Position numbers and translations under genes: made by a program
In this document: positions 5,971 to 7,185 of the stretch, piece by piece
How positions within the stretch are numbered: position 1 is the stretch's first letter
Layout of the letters: each line of letters begins with the position of its first letter
Notes under the pieces: model-generated
What the model was told of the DNA's origin: nothing
The model's input: the letters and a program-made list of their open reading frames with translations, nothing else
Database searches by the model: none
Assembly: GCA_023458835.1 (NCBI GenBank)
Contig: JAEWWY010000468.1
Location: forward strand, 1 to 7,185
Direction: 5' to 3'
DNA length: 7,185 nucleotides
Source: Bacillota bacterium
Lineage (GTDB): Bacteria > Bacillota > Clostridia > Christensenellales > Aristaeellaceae

Positions 5971-6909
5971 ATGGAAACAACAGTATTGGGCAGGACGGGG
6001 TTGCGTGTTACGGCCGCCGGTCTGGGCTGCGGCGGATTTTCACGCATCGGCGTGGAAAAATACGGCGTTGAGCATGCCGCAGGCATCGTACGCGCCGCCT
6101 TCGATGCGGGTGTAAACTTTTTTGACACCGCTACGGCTTATGGCACGGAAACCGCCCTTGGCACGGGCCTGAAGGGTTTTCCGCGGGATTCCTATGTCCT
6201 TTCCACAAAATTCCCCTACCGCAGGCGGAGCGGGCTTCAAGGCCCGGATGTGCTTACACAAACGCTGGACGACAGCCTGCGTGCGCTTGGGACGGATTAC
6301 ATTGATGTATATCATATCCACGCGGTTGCGGCGGCGGACTATCCCTGGGTGCGCGATACGCTGCTGCCGGAGATGCTCCGTGCGAAAGAGAAGGGGAAAA
6401 TCCGCTTTATTGGCATAACGGAGCAATTTGCAGAGGATACGGCCCACGAAATGCTGAAGCTCGCCCTGCCGGAAAATCACTTTGATGTGGTCATGACAGG
6501 CTACAATCTGCTCAATCCCTCTGCGGGAAAAAGCATCCTGCCGGCGGCAATCCAAAACGATGTGGGCGTTCTGTGCATGTTCGCAGTGCGATCCTCCTTA
6601 TCGAACCCGGCGCAGCTCAAGGTCGATCTCCAGCGCATTTTAGCGCGGGGGCAAGGCGGAGAAGGCTTGACGGACGATGGCCAAGCGCTGGATTTTCTGC
6701 TGGCGCCCGGCGTTGCCAAAAGCATTATGGAGGCGGCCTACCGCTTCTGCCGCCATACGCCCGGGATCAACGTGACGCTGACCGGGACAGGGAGCAAGGC
6801 ACATTTGCTGGATAACATGCGGTCCATTGAGAAACCGCCGCTGCCCAAGGATGCATTGGACAGGCTCCGGGCGCTGTTCGGCAATGTGGACTGTGTGAGC
6901 GGGCAATAA
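5971..6909 (+). CDS. Aldo/keto reductase
   Basis: The product is a 312-residue TIM-barrel oxidoreductase that probably uses NADPH to reduce aldehydes or ketones in the cytoplasm. It opens in the canonical way (METTVLGRTGLRVTAAGLGCGGFS). The catalytic tetrad is intact: D52 and Y57 in FDTATAYG, K80 in VLSTKFPY and H117 in IDVYHIHA. The C-terminal 'NVTLTGTGSKAHLLDNM' corresponds to the cofactor-binding end of the barrel. Length matches the family. I chose ATG 5971 because GAGGGA (5955-5960) is about 10 nt upstream and the protein starts as homologues do; ATG 5962, three codons earlier, is also possible. It follows the two flavin-type genes on the same strand after 188 bp and may extend the redox module. 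It resembles the galactose/aldose dehydrogenase-like branch in general pattern, but the substrate cannot be assigned. Confidence 0.95.
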   Translation: METTVLGRTGLRVTAAGLGCGGFSRIGVEKYGVEHAAGIVRAAFDAGVNFFDTATAYGTETALGTGLKGFPRDSYVLSTKFPYRRRSGLQGPDVLTQTLDDSLRALGTDYIDVYHIHAVAAADYPWVRDTLLPEMLRAKEKGKIRFIGITEQFAEDTAHEMLKLALPENHFDVVMTGYNLLNPSAGKSILPAAIQNDVGVLCMFAVRSSLSNPAQLKVDLQRILARGQGGEGLTDDGQALDFLLAPGVAKSIMEAAYRFCRHTPGINVTLTGTGSKAHLLDNMRSIEKPPLPKDALDRLRALFGNVDCVSGQ

Positions 6910-6941
6910 ATGAAAGCTTACTTTCCTTGAGGTGATCGCGC

Positions 6942-7185
6942 ATGGCCAGAAGCACGAAAGTAGCCCATGAAAACAGGGATAAATATATTGCCCTTGGCTT
7001 GAATATTGCATATTATCGCAAGCGGGAAGGCATGACGCAAGATCAGCTTGCCGAAAAGGCAGGCATCAGCCGCTCCTATCTTGGAGAGATCGAAGCACCT
7101 AATATGATAACGACCATGTCCCTGGAAGTTATTTTTCATATTGCGAACGCGCTGAAAATACCAGCGTCAAAGCTGATGGAATTCA
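6942..7185 (+). CDS. XRE-family helix-turn-helix transcriptional regulator (partial, runs off the right edge)
   Basis: Eighty-one residues are visible and no stop codon is reached. Residues about 18-75 form a Cro/C1-type helix-turn-helix: 'LGLNIAYYRKREGMTQDQLAEKAGISRSYLGEIEAP' followed by 'SLEVIFHIANALKIPASKLMEF', with the hallmark MTQDQLAEKAGIS and SYLGEIE. The start is supported by GAGGTGAT (6929-6936) 5 nt before the ATG. It lies 32 bp after the aldo/keto reductase stop on the same strand, with only a weak 5-bp hairpin (6912-6925) between, so co-transcription is possible. Such proteins are repressors in phage, toxin-antitoxin and housekeeping settings; the missing C-terminus and right-hand neighbours would decide which. 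Confidence 0.92.
   Translation, partial: MARSTKVAHENRDKYIALGLNIAYYRKREGMTQDQLAEKAGISRSYLGEIEAPNMITTMSLEVIFHIANALKIPASKLMEF

Noticed and set aside
6912..6925. Hairpin GAAAG-CTTA-CTTTC between the aldo/keto reductase and XRE genes
   Set aside because: It is AT-rich and 5 bp long, with no following T-run; it is unlikely to stop transcription.
1..7185. CRISPR array, tRNA, rRNA, insertion sequence, or known defence system
   Set aside because: No spaced direct repeats, cloverleaf-like segments, transposase or defence-type proteins were seen on either strand.

Overview
The window looks like a chromosomal segment of an anaerobic or facultative member of the Firmicutes, probably Clostridia. The reasons are strong purine-rich Shine-Dalgarno sites before nearly every gene, a moderately GC-rich coding style with AT-rich promoters, a monomeric coenzyme B12-dependent ribonucleotide reductase, and a secreted SH3-domain protein of a kind common in gut Clostridia. 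This assignment is inference from gene content, since no rRNA or other marker is present.

Layout. Positions 1-76 hold the possible tail of an upstream gene and a good intrinsic terminator. From 200 to 1870 (+) lies a secreted protein of unknown function with a bacterial SH3-like domain. It converges on a class II ribonucleoside-triphosphate reductase gene (nrdJ type) running from about 4118 down to 1878 (-), with only 7 bp between the two stop codons. The 240 bp to the right of nrdJ is the main regulatory region. It carries a near-consensus nrdJ promoter (TTGACA, 17 bp, TAAAAT) and two NrdR-box-like palindromes exactly 32 bp apart, one of them on the -10 and transcription start. It also carries a divergent promoter with a perfect 18-bp palindrome that is the obvious operator for the next gene.

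That divergent promoter drives a tight operon on the + strand: a MarR-family regulator (to 4807), a pyridoxamine-phosphate-oxidase-like split-barrel protein (4804-5229) and a flavin-reductase-like split-barrel protein (5231-5782). The junctions are an ATGA overlap and a 1-nt gap, so co-translation is likely. An aldo/keto reductase (5971-6909) follows after 188 bp in which I found no clear promoter or terminator; it may be read through from the operon. An XRE-type helix-turn-helix gene starts at 6942 and runs off the right edge.

Functionally, the right half reads as a MarR-controlled redox module: two predicted flavin-binding proteins, followed by a predicted NADPH-dependent carbonyl reductase, consistent with handling a small electrophile, quinone or oxidant. 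The left half is dNTP synthesis under likely NrdR control next to an uncharacterised exported protein. I see no CRISPR array, tRNA, rRNA, insertion sequence or obvious defence system. The most distinctive material is the regulatory architecture between nrdJ and the marR-like gene and the non-standard start codons on both sides of it (TTG and possibly CTG).
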